Of a stretch of DNA of 26,872 bases, positions 1-7,192 are shown in pieces. Under the pieces are notes generated by a model. The model saw only the letters and a program-made list of their open reading frames with translations. It ran no database searches and was not told where the DNA came from. Location: contig JAEDFX010000024.1 of NCBI GenBank assembly GCA_016297805.1, positions 1 to 26,872 of the forward strand, given 5' to 3'. The position numbers were made by a program, and so were the translations under genes. This DNA is from Treponema sp. (GTDB lineage: Bacteria > Spirochaetota > Spirochaetia > Treponematales > Treponemataceae). The first letter of the stretch is position 1. Each line of letters opens with the position of its first letter.

Positions 1-118
1 CGTTAGCGAACTGCGGAACCGCCGACGGCAACGTATGTTGCCGGAGCCACCACATGTGCAGAATTTTAGTTTTTTAAGACTGACATCAATGGTGCATCCG
101 CGGTGCAAAATTCTCCAC
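1..118. repeat. structured non-coding region with inverted repeats upstream of the lipoprotein operon
   Basis: The first 118 bases hold no supported gene and are partly GC-rich. A perfect 7-bp stem (CGGCAAC at 26-32, GTTGCCG at 37-43) closes a GTAT loop. A second, longer inverted repeat pairs 56-67 with 107-118 with one mismatch in 12. A short direct repeat GGTGCA occurs at 91-96 and 102-107. The function is unknown; it could be a dispersed repeat or the tail of an element that starts before the window. Confidence 0.45.
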
Positions 119-182
119 TAGTTAACTCTAAAAAAATTCTGTAGAATGAGACATTGGATATAAAAAATTTTGGGAGAGCTAA

Positions 183-1235
183 ATGAAAAAAATATTTCAG
201 ATTTGTTCTATTTTAGTGACTACAATTTTGTTGTTTTCTTGTGCCAGCCAGACAACAGAATATGGAACACTTACTCTGCAGCTTCCTTCTGGAGAAACTT
301 CCCGTGCTGCAGTAAATGTTGACTCTTTGACTTTTAACATTGAAGTTACAAATCAGGAAACACAGGAATCGCAAAAAGAAACTGGTGCTGCAGGCGGTTC
401 ACATTCAATTGAATTACCAGCAGGAAAATATACAATCAAAATGGATGCCTTTACAGCAGAAAACAAGGAAAAACCTTTTTATACAGGCTCAGTTACCGAT
501 GTTGAAGTTACTCCAGGCGAAACTGTAAAAGTTCCACTCACCCTGCATGAAGTTCAGACCGCAACAGTAGTATTCAGTGTAAAAGCCGGAGCAGTTAAAT
601 ACGGAACAAAGGTTGAACTTTCCAGCACAACAAAGAATGCAAAAATCTATTACACAACAGATGGTTCTGACCCTATTACTTCTTCTTCAAAAGCTGAATA
701 CAAAGAAGCAATTGTCATAAAAAATAATGCAACAATTAAAGCATATGCCAAAGCTGAAAACTCTGATGCAAGTGCCGTAACTTCTGAAGAATACAAAATT
801 GCAACCGTAAAACCGGGCGTTGGTGTAGAAATGCAAAAGCAGGTTACTAAGGGTGATTTGGTTATGGAAGTGGAAGAAGATTCGGAAGTGGAAGGAGAGT
901 CGACTGTAACCTTGACCGTTAAGTTTTTGACTGAAAAGTCTATTAAGTCATGTAGCTGGTTGATTAATGGAGTGCCTGCTAAAAATGAAACTCCTGATGG
1001 AATGATAACTCAGGTAGATCCTGAAACTGGGGAGACAACTGAAGTTCCGGGTATTATTTATGTCATAACAATTAATGAAAATACAGTCGTTTTCTCCCCA
1101 TCAACAATGTCTGAAGTACAAGATATATATAATATAAATCGTAGTGGTAGTGTTGATAACTTCATTACTTGCATTGTAGAAACTGCTGATGGTGATGTTT
1201 TTGACGTGTCTTATGGATTTAGTTGTGGAGCATAG
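183..1235 (+). CDS. lipoprotein with chitobiase-like C-terminal (CHB_HEX) domain
   Basis: Predicted envelope lipoprotein of 350 residues. The N-terminus has a Lys-rich start, a hydrophobic core and a lipobox LFSC with Cys20 as the lipidation site. Residues about 25-124 form a beta-rich domain that includes TSRAAV at 39-44. Residues about 131-206 match the Fn3-like domain found at the end of chitobiases, with the hallmark YYTTDGSDP at 156-164. The remainder (about 215-350) is unrecognised. A GGGAGAG ribosome site lies 5 bases before the ATG. It is followed after 12 bases by a second lipoprotein whose N-terminal segment looks related, so the pair is probably co-transcribed. The CHB_HEX-type domain is non-catalytic in known proteins, so a surface or binding role is inferred; the substrate is unknown. 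Confidence 0.85.
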   Translation: MKKIFQICSILVTTILLFSCASQTTEYGTLTLQLPSGETSRAAVNVDSLTFNIEVTNQETQESQKETGAAGGSHSIELPAGKYTIKMDAFTAENKEKPFYTGSVTDVEVTPGETVKVPLTLHEVQTATVVFSVKAGAVKYGTKVELSSTTKNAKIYYTTDGSDPITSSSKAEYKEAIVIKNNATIKAYAKAENSDASAVTSEEYKIATVKPGVGVEMQKQVTKGDLVMEVEEDSEVEGESTVTLTVKFLTEKSIKSCSWLINGVPAKNETPDGMITQVDPETGETTEVPGIIYVITINENTVVFSPSTMSEVQDIYNINRSGSVDNFITCIVETADGDVFDVSYGFSCGA

Positions 1236-1247
1236 GAGGAGAGAAAA

Positions 1248-3620
1248 ATGAAAAAACTGATAAAAAATCTTTTTAATACATTTCTAATTGTTTCTTCATT
1301 GGCTTTAGTTTCTTGTAATAACATTATGCATAATGATGAAGAACAAAAATCTTTAACTAAAATCACCCTTACAGCAACTGTAGATTTAGGTGATACTTCC
1401 AGAAAAGCAGTTCCTGAAGATTATTCCTTATACAAAAGCCTAACTTATAAATTAAAAGCCACCTGTAATACTGATAATTCTTACTCCATTGAACCATTTT
1501 TTGAAACTCCAGAAATTGAACTTGAACTTATTGCCGCAAACTGGAGTTTTGAACTTACTGCTTATGATGCAGGTAATACACCAATTTTTCGTTCCTCAGA
1601 AAATGTGAACATTGATATTACAGAAGACACTGTGCTGAACTTTAAGATGGTTGGGGTGGCAAATGGTTCTTTGGAATACAAATTCTTAATTGGAGAGTTT
1701 ACAGAAGAAGAATTGGGTGGTGAAGAATTAAATTTTACTACCCTAAGAAACCCTGTTCTTGTATTTGAGTTTTATAAATATAAGGGTTCTATTCAAGAAA
1801 CTTTACTTCATAAAATTGAAGTAACTGATACTCCTGATTTAGTCATTACAGAAGGCACAAGAGAAACTTATGAATATATCGATGAGGAAGTTCAAATGAG
1901 AGAAATTCCAATAACAATTGTTCATAGAAAAGATAGTTTTTCTCTCCCAGAAGGTACATATTTTGTAATATGTAAAAAAGCAGAAAGAAGCGAAGAAGAA
2001 CCTGTTGTAAATGAAGAAACTGTAAAAACTGATTCAACACCTTTAAAATTCTTCTTCCAGGAACTAGTAGAAATAAAAGCAGGACTTACTACAACATCGG
2101 GATATAACGATATTAGTTCAACTTCGCCTGAGTATAAAATTACTTTCCATACTAATGGGGGAAGATTTGAAGATGATTTGGGTAAACCTAATACTTCTGT
2201 TATGCCTATAGTCCAAAATGAATGTTATAGCTACCAATTTAATAATGCAACAAAAATCTATCAAATAATTCCAGAGCCATCAAAAGAGAACTATGTTTTC
2301 CAGGGCTGGTTCTATGATTCTGAACTAACAGAACCTTTGGGAAATCCATATGGTGATGGTTTTCCTTTGTTAAATGAAGATGTTGGTTTTTTGGGAAATG
2401 TTGAATTGTATGCAAAGTGGGTTCCTATATATGGAGAAAAGCCAAATCTGTTGTTTTATAACATAGATAAGTATCAAAAGCCAAAGTTTTCCAATATGTG
2501 GAATCCAAGTTTAGAAAATGTAGATTCTTCAATTTTTGATGTGGTCCAAAAAAATAATGTTGCATATTACCTTCAGAAAAACTCAGATGGTACTTATTTT
2601 TGCAGTATAGATGAGGGAAATAATTCTATTATTAACAAACAATATACAAGTGCTGATGGTTATGAAGTAGAAAGACTTGCAGTTGATGATGCGACTAACA
2701 AGGTTTATTTAATACTTGGGAAGACAAAACAGGAGAACGAAAATTACAAGCAATACTTTGTAGTAACTTATGAAAATGAAGAATTCTCAAATGAAATATC
2801 TTTAGGAACTGAGTTATCAGAAACTGGTGTTTGCTATCATGCACAGATAAAAAGTTTTAACGTTAATAACGGAACAATCTGGTTAAGCTTTTATAATTAT
2901 GACTCAACTGAAGGTGACGAAGATCCTGACCAGAAGAAAGAAGCTACTTATAATGATTATATAAGTCTTTTATATATTTGTACTTCTGGAGACGAAGGTT
3001 ACTCTATAACTAAAAAACAAGTACCAGCTTTGTTAACATGTCTTGATGGAACATTAAGTGAACTTAAACACTATTCTTACATCACAGATTTAGCATTTAA
3101 AGATAATAAAGTTTATGCCACTGTAAAAACTTCACCTTACGATTACTTTTATGATGCAACACCTACAAATGGAAAAATGCTTTATTTTGGAGGTATTGTT
3201 GAAATTGACCCAAATACTTACCATTCAAAATCTTTGTTTGCTTTTGATTCAGCTAATATAAAAACATTTAACTTACCCTATCACGATTTCGGAAGTGATG
3301 AAGATAAAACTGTAAATTATCAATACATGGGTGTAAATTCTCAACGCGATACAACAACCCTTGCAGGACCAACAAAAATTCTTGCAATAAAAGAAGACGA
3401 ATTAATTATGGTTGATGAAGGTGCTTTTGCCTGGGTTGATAAAGCCAAAGGCTATAATACAGATGTTAACCGTATTGTAGTATTCGATTTGCTGAACAGC
3501 AGTATAAAATATGTTTGTCCAGTTAATAGAGACAATATAAAGTTTTCATACGCCTATGATAACTCAGCCTCAGTACCAGGCTTTTTCAGTTTATTTACTT
3601 CAACTTCCTCACTATTCTAA
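1248..3620 (+). CDS. large lipoprotein with InlB/Listeria-Bacteroides repeat domain
   Basis: Predicted 790-residue lipoprotein: the signal peptide ends in lipobox LVSC (Cys23). An N-terminal region (about 33-140) contains DTSRKAV and resembles the N-terminal domain of the preceding lipoprotein. Residues about 297-393 match the beta-grasp InlB B-repeat/Listeria-Bacteroides repeat, with FHTNGG at the start, FQGWFYD in the middle and LYAKWVP at the end. The C-terminal half (about 400-790) has spaced strand patterns such as LAVDDATNKVYLI, which suggests a beta-propeller, although I cannot define the blades. A strong AGGAGGAG ribosome site precedes the ATG, 12 bases after the upstream gene. It is likely surface exposed and may bind a ligand or carbohydrate; no catalytic motif was seen. 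Confidence 0.82.
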   Translation: MKKLIKNLFNTFLIVSSLALVSCNNIMHNDEEQKSLTKITLTATVDLGDTSRKAVPEDYSLYKSLTYKLKATCNTDNSYSIEPFFETPEIELELIAANWSFELTAYDAGNTPIFRSSENVNIDITEDTVLNFKMVGVANGSLEYKFLIGEFTEEELGGEELNFTTLRNPVLVFEFYKYKGSIQETLLHKIEVTDTPDLVITEGTRETYEYIDEEVQMREIPITIVHRKDSFSLPEGTYFVICKKAERSEEEPVVNEETVKTDSTPLKFFFQELVEIKAGLTTTSGYNDISSTSPEYKITFHTNGGRFEDDLGKPNTSVMPIVQNECYSYQFNNATKIYQIIPEPSKENYVFQGWFYDSELTEPLGNPYGDGFPLLNEDVGFLGNVELYAKWVPIYGEKPNLLFYNIDKYQKPKFSNMWNPSLENVDSSIFDVVQKNNVAYYLQKNSDGTYFCSIDEGNNSIINKQYTSADGYEVERLAVDDATNKVYLILGKTKQENENYKQYFVVTYENEEFSNEISLGTELSETGVCYHAQIKSFNVNNGTIWLSFYNYDSTEGDEDPDQKKEATYNDYISLLYICTSGDEGYSITKKQVPALLTCLDGTLSELKHYSYITDLAFKDNKVYATVKTSPYDYFYDATPTNGKMLYFGGIVEIDPNTYHSKSLFAFDSANIKTFNLPYHDFGSDEDKTVNYQYMGVNSQRDTTTLAGPTKILAIKEDELIMVDEGAFAWVDKAKGYNTDVNRIVVFDLLNSSIKYVCPVNRDNIKFSYAYDNSASVPGFFSLFTSTSSLF

Positions 3621-3626
3621 TACTGA

Positions 3627-4622
3627 ATGTCTAGGACTCTAATCTCTATCTGTATTCCTGTTTACAACTCAGAAAAATACCTTCCAGTTTGTCTGGAAAG
3701 TATTGGTAAGCAGGATTTTACAGATTTTGAAGTTCTTGTTTTAAATGATGGCGGTTCTGGTCGTGATGAAAAGGGCCGGGACTGCCATAAAATTGTTAAG
3801 CAGTTTTCCAAACAGATAAAAAACAAAGTTCGCTATTTTGAACATTCCCACAACATTGGGCTGGTGGAATCTCGCCGGGAGCTGGTTTATAGTGCTTGCG
3901 GCAAATATATCTGCTTTATTGATAGCGATGATACAATTCCTCCAGATGCCCTTTCCATTCTTACAAATCAGCTTAAACAAAAGGACTATGATATTGTTCA
4001 GGGCGCTTCTCAAAGCTACATGCTGGAAAATGGTCAAATTGTTCCTACCGAAGAACGCAGACAAGTCTTTTTCAATGGGGAATGTTTTAATCACGAAATC
4101 TACAAAAAATGCCTTGTGGAAAAACAGATTTCTACTTTTCTTTGGGGCAAACTGATTAAACGGGAACCTCTTTTGGAAGCCTTCAATCTTATTCCATACA
4201 CCCTATGTAATTTCTGTGAAGACTATCTGATTTTCTTTTTTCTGCTGCAGTTTGTAGAATCTTACATTGGAATTGAACAGGTTATTTATAACTATCGCAT
4301 TGATACTGGTATTTCTGCAAACAAGGAAATTGATATCACCCGTTGGGAAAGCTACTGCAATCCTTCTGCGGCTCTTACAATCATCTTTAACTGGTACAAC
4401 GAATTCAAAGAACGAGGCGAAAATCCACCAATTTCCGAAGAAGAGTTTTTACCGGTCCGTAACTTTTCCTATACTTATCTTGAATCCTGCGTAAAACATC
4501 TGAACACAAAAATCAAACCAGAGCTGCGTCCTCAAGCCCGCCAACTCCTCTGCGAATACTGGGGCGAACATTTTGTAGAGACGGTTGAAAAGGAATTGGA
4601 AAAATATTCTTCTACACAGTAG
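3627..4622 (+). CDS. family 2 glycosyltransferase (GT-A fold)
   Basis: 331-residue cytosolic protein that would transfer a sugar from a nucleotide-sugar donor to a glycan or lipid acceptor. The N-terminus has the GT2 signature ISICIPVYNSEKYLPVCLES, followed by VLVLNDGG. The metal-binding motif is FIDSDD (Asp99, Asp101, Asp102). The C-terminal half is unassigned, and there is no transmembrane segment. The ATG lies 6 bases after the preceding lipoprotein gene and has no clear Shine-Dalgarno sequence, so translation may depend on the upstream gene. The gene is visibly less AT-rich than the lipoprotein genes before it, which hints at a different origin. Its end overlaps the convergent antitoxin gene by 11 bases. 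Donor and acceptor cannot be inferred; a role in decorating surface components is a guess from context. Confidence 0.88.
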   Translation: MSRTLISICIPVYNSEKYLPVCLESIGKQDFTDFEVLVLNDGGSGRDEKGRDCHKIVKQFSKQIKNKVRYFEHSHNIGLVESRRELVYSACGKYICFIDSDDTIPPDALSILTNQLKQKDYDIVQGASQSYMLENGQIVPTEERRQVFFNGECFNHEIYKKCLVEKQISTFLWGKLIKREPLLEAFNLIPYTLCNFCEDYLIFFFLLQFVESYIGIEQVIYNYRIDTGISANKEIDITRWESYCNPSAALTIIFNWYNEFKERGENPPISEEEFLPVRNFSYTYLESCVKHLNTKIKPELRPQARQLLCEYWGEHFVETVEKELEKYSSTQ

Positions 4623-4932
4623 CCATTCTTTTTACAAAAGGTAAAGTTTCAAAGGTTTTATCCTCCAGCATACTAATCAATCTACAGGCTGTTCCAGTAG
4701 GATGATTTGTACCTTTTTCCCACGCTTCTACAGTTTTACTGGAAACTCCCATAAAGTTAGCAAATAATGTTTGGGTCATTCCAACAGAATTTCTTATCTG
4801 TCTGATTTCAGTATTGTTATAGTTTTTTACTGGTAGAATTTCGTAAACTGTTCTTTTTCCTTTTAATTCTCCGCTTTCAATAGCAATGGCCTCATTTAAT
4901 CCTGTTACCAATTCATCAAAAAATTCACTCAT
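4612..4932 (-). CDS. HigA/XRE-type antitoxin and autorepressor
   Basis: 106-residue DNA-binding protein. The helix-turn-helix covers about residues 42-85: IRQIRNSVGMTQTLFANFMG followed by VSSKTVEAWEKG. This matches antitoxins of the HigA family encoded downstream of RelE/HigB-type toxins. Its start overlaps the end of the toxin gene by 8 bases, which is the classic translational coupling of this order. Such antitoxins bind an operator in their own promoter, and a perfect dyad sits there at 5146-5166. The protein looks full length, unlike the upstream toxin. It may therefore now act only as a repressor. Confidence 0.85.
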   Translation of the reverse strand: MSEFFDELVTGLNEAIAIESGELKGKRTVYEILPVKNYNNTEIRQIRNSVGMTQTLFANFMGVSSKTVEAWEKGTNHPTGTACRLISMLEDKTFETLPFVKRMATV

Positions 4933-5128
4933 GATTTTTTCTCCAATTTTCTTCTGTTTCTTTTTTCAAAATTGAAATAAGATTTTTTATTGTTTTCTTT
5001 TCTGATTCACTTAAATTAGATTTCTGGTTTTTAGAAAAGACCTGAATTAAGTATGTTTTTTCAAAAGCAGCAAAATACGTAAACCATTTTTTAGTAAATG
5101 AGGGAGTTTCTATAAATTCTCTTTTCAC
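4925..5128 (-). pseudogene. HigB/RelE-like toxin with internal deletion
   Basis: A 67-residue frame beginning with GTG and preceded by an AGAGGTG ribosome site. Its first 15 residues (MKREFIETPSFTKKW) match the start of HigB/RelE-family toxins. Residues 16-60 (containing TYFAAFEKTYLIQVFSKNQK) match the family's C-terminal strands. The roughly 40-45 residues that normally lie between them, including the helix pair and the central strand region with GGxRKxR-type basic residues, are missing. The family is usually about 100-115 residues. The frame is kept, so this looks like an in-frame deletion rather than a frameshift. mRNA interferase activity is probably lost. It overlaps the antitoxin gene by 8 bases. 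Confidence 0.7.
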
Positions 5129-5142
5129 TCATCACCTCTTAC

Positions 5143-5171
5143 AAAATACCCTATATTATAGGGTATGTCAA
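5143..5171 (-). promoter_or_regulatory. promoter and palindromic operator of the HigBA-like locus
   Basis: On the minus strand a perfect -35 TTGACA (5166-5171) and a -10 TATTTT (5143-5148) are separated by exactly 17 bases. A perfect 10-bp inverted repeat, ATACCCTATA and TATAGGGTAT with one central base (5146-5166), fills the spacer. A repressor bound here would cover the promoter, as expected for autoregulation by the HTH antitoxin. Assignment of the binding protein is inferred from position. Confidence 0.78.
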
Positions 5172-5215
5172 TTTTATTCATCATCTTTTCACCTCTATAG
5201 TAATATGGCCTCACT

Positions 5216-5303
5216 TATACGTTTTTTACCAAAAATCTGTGGTAATCTTCATAAAAATAATTTTTCTTGACTATACGTATAATTCATATTATTTTATACG
5301 TAC
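5216..5303 (+). promoter_or_regulatory. promoter with repeated TATACGT boxes upstream of the PIN toxin operon
   Basis: The motif TATACGT occurs at 5216-5222, 5272-5278 (inside the perfect palindrome TATACGTATA, 5272-5281) and 5295-5301. The last two copies are 23 bases apart, about two helical turns. They flank or overlap TATAAT (5278-5283) and TTGACT (5267-5272), so either short-leader or near-leaderless initiation is possible for the gene at 5305. Binding by the antitoxin is inferred. Confidence 0.55.
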
Positions 5304-5304
5304 A

Positions 5305-5556
5305 ATGGATACAAAATTAACTCTTAAACTAAATTCAAATTCTATTACCAAAGCAAAGCAATATTCCTCTATGCACAATATTTCTGTTTCTTCTATGGTT
5401 GAGAAATTTTTTGATGGGCTTACGGTTAATTCTATTAAAAAGGAAGAATTTAAATATTCATCTATCGTAAGTGAACTTTCCGGTATTATTTCAGTTCCTG
5501 ATGATTTTGATATTAAAGAAGCCTATTTAGAACGTTTGGAAAGTAAATATGAATAA
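5305..5556 (+). CDS. antitoxin of a PIN-domain toxin-antitoxin pair
   Basis: 83-residue protein. The start at 5305 (MDTKLTLKLN) is chosen because the frame upstream runs through the promoter and the TATACGT boxes. The N-terminal half resembles ribbon-helix-helix-like antitoxins of the DUF6364 type, with a beta-strand (TKLTLKLN) followed by helices (ITKAKQYSSMHNISVSSMVEKFF). The C-terminal half is acidic and probably wraps the toxin. The gene overlaps the PIN toxin gene by 8 bases, which supports a two-gene TA operon. It probably represses its own promoter. No Shine-Dalgarno sequence is visible. The family name is my recognition from the pattern, not a search. Confidence 0.78.
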   Translation: MDTKLTLKLNSNSITKAKQYSSMHNISVSSMVEKFFDGLTVNSIKKEEFKYSSIVSELSGIISVPDDFDIKEAYLERLESKYE

Positions 5557-5968
5557 ATATTTTGTTGATACTGATGTAATAATTGATTTGCTGGCTAACA
5601 GACAGCCACATTTTCACTTTTCTGCGGTTTTGTTTACATTGGCGGAAATGAATAAATTTGAGCTTTTTACTACTCCAACTGTAATAGTGAACACTTTTTA
5701 TCTTTTGCGAAAACAACTTGGAAATGAAGCTGCAAAAAATGCGTTAAGAAAACTCAGGTTAATAATTCATGTTATTGATTCATCTGAAAAAGTTATTGAT
5801 CAGGCGTTAAATTCATCTTTTTCTGATTTTGAAGACGCTGTTCAATATTATACTGCATTAAATTCAAATATCAGCGCTATACTAACTAGAAATATCAAGG
5901 ACTATAAAAACTCAAACCTATTAGTTCAAACTCCAGAAATATTTTTAGTATCTAATGGATTGATTTAA
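5549..5968 (+). CDS. PIN-domain ribonuclease toxin (VapC-like)
   Basis: 139-residue PIN-fold protein expected to be a magnesium-dependent RNase that is held inactive by the antitoxin encoded just upstream. Asp7 in FVDTDVIIDLL is the first metal ligand. Asp93 and Asp96 in FSDFEDAVQYY supply the conserved late acidic site, and ILTRNIKDYK (Asn115, Asp118) the last. Asn48 in NTFYLLRK sits where classical VapC has Glu; Asn is usual for the PIN_3-like branch as I recall it. The length fits an intact toxin. It overlaps the antitoxin gene by 8 bases. The RNA target cannot be read from the sequence. Confidence 0.88.
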   Translation: MNKYFVDTDVIIDLLANRQPHFHFSAVLFTLAEMNKFELFTTPTVIVNTFYLLRKQLGNEAAKNALRKLRLIIHVIDSSEKVIDQALNSSFSDFEDAVQYYTALNSNISAILTRNIKDYKNSNLLVQTPEIFLVSNGLI

Positions 5969-6012
5969 AAACAAATCATAAATATAACCTAATTTCTTCC
6001 GATAAACTGAAT

Positions 6013-7191
6013 ATGAAAAAGAAAACTCGTATTTTGGTTATTATTATTGCTGCTTTAGTTGTGATTGCTGGAATTATTTCTGCACTTATTATTCGTAAAA
6101 GAATTAATGATAGAACTGTAAACATTGCTTTCTATGGTCTTTCAGAAGATTATGTTTCATTGATTAAAGAACAGATTCCTGAAGACGAAGAAGTTATTCT
6201 TAAATATGATGTTCTTGCTCCAGGTGCCCTTGATTTGGGAAATCTTACTAAAAAATATGACATGCTTTTTACATGGAAGGGTGAAGTTACAGATACGCTT
6301 GAAGGCGGTGTAGAAGATATTCCTGGAAAAATCCTCGAAAATATTCCTATTTCTATGAGAAATAAATTCTGCTTCCCTCTTTTGCTTGATCATTATGAGT
6401 TGGATTTATATCAGCCTGTTATGGCTAAAGCTGGTATTGAAAATCTAGCTGATTATTCTGAATTTGAAGCATATTTTAATGAAGCTAAGAAATACGTCTT
6501 TTCTCCTTTCTTCTGTAAAGCTAGTGATGATCGAACTCTCCTTGCTCTTATTGGTAACTTTATCGAAGCAAAAGGCGGTGTTGCAGCATACAAAAAATTG
6601 ATTGAAAAAATGCGTACATCTTCTTCTTTGGATGATTTCATTGACGTAGAGCTTGCAACTGTAAATAGTGAGGTTTTATCTGTTCGTTCCGTTTTGGACA
6701 TGCTTAAATCATGGCCAGGTGAAGGTATTACCCACCCACAATGGTATCGTGCAAATGCTGCGGATGTTCGTGCCTTTGCCGAAGATAAACAGCTGGCTGT
6801 TCTTTTTATGAGTCTTTCTGAACACAGAGAAATGCCATACAAAATCATCAGTGAATACACAACTATTCAGATGCCACGAGTTTCTGAAAATGTTGATCAT
6901 GGTGTTATTTCGCCTGCAATTTGTGGAGTTCTTATTTCTAACAATTCTAACTGTAAAAATTATTTGAAACTGCTTGCTTCTGCAGATGTTCAGAGTTATA
7001 TGTCTATGAAAACTATGATGGGACCTGTTCACTACCGCGCAGAATCTTACGATATTCAGGCTGATGATGTAAGATTCTGGGCAGCTTCCTGTGCAGGTGG
7101 TCCTCTTCCAGACTTATCTTTAGCAGTTTATCAGCGCAAACCTGAACTTCAGGCTGCAGTGGTAAACGAAATTAGAAACTATTTGAAGTAA
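6013..7191 (+). CDS. membrane-anchored solute-binding-like protein
   Basis: 392 residues. An N-terminal membrane segment (about 7-27, IIIAALVVIAGIISALII) lies between basic residues and has no lipobox or clear cleavage site, so the protein is probably anchored with its body outside the cytoplasm. The remainder resembles periplasmic binding proteins of ABC sugar or ion importers. A first lobe begins NIAFYGLSEDYVSLIKEQ, and the KYDMLFTWKG and FCFPLLLDHYELDLYQPVM segments are typical of family 1 extracellular binding proteins. No permease or ATPase lies next to it, so the substrate is unknown and it may act as a receptor rather than a transporter part. It is convergent with the acyl-CoA ligase with a one-base gap. 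The ribosome site is weak. Confidence 0.65.
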   Translation: MKKKTRILVIIIAALVVIAGIISALIIRKRINDRTVNIAFYGLSEDYVSLIKEQIPEDEEVILKYDVLAPGALDLGNLTKKYDMLFTWKGEVTDTLEGGVEDIPGKILENIPISMRNKFCFPLLLDHYELDLYQPVMAKAGIENLADYSEFEAYFNEAKKYVFSPFFCKASDDRTLLALIGNFIEAKGGVAAYKKLIEKMRTSSSLDDFIDVELATVNSEVLSVRSVLDMLKSWPGEGITHPQWYRANAADVRAFAEDKQLAVLFMSLSEHREMPYKIISEYTTIQMPRVSENVDHGVISPAICGVLISNNSNCKNYLKLLASADVQSYMSMKTMMGPVHYRAESYDIQADDVRFWAASCAGGPLPDLSLAVYQRKPELQAAVVNEIRNYLK

Positions 7192-7192
7192 T

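Noticed and set aside
1..60. Possible attC site at the left end (CGTTAGCG and a hairpin).
   Set aside because: The flanking arms do not pair as an attC should, and GTTAGCG does not fit GTTRRRY.
5125..5184. A 19-codon frame with a good GAGGTG site, ending across the toxin GTG.
   Set aside because: The best promoter (5143-5171) would start transcription inside it, so it is probably not in the message.
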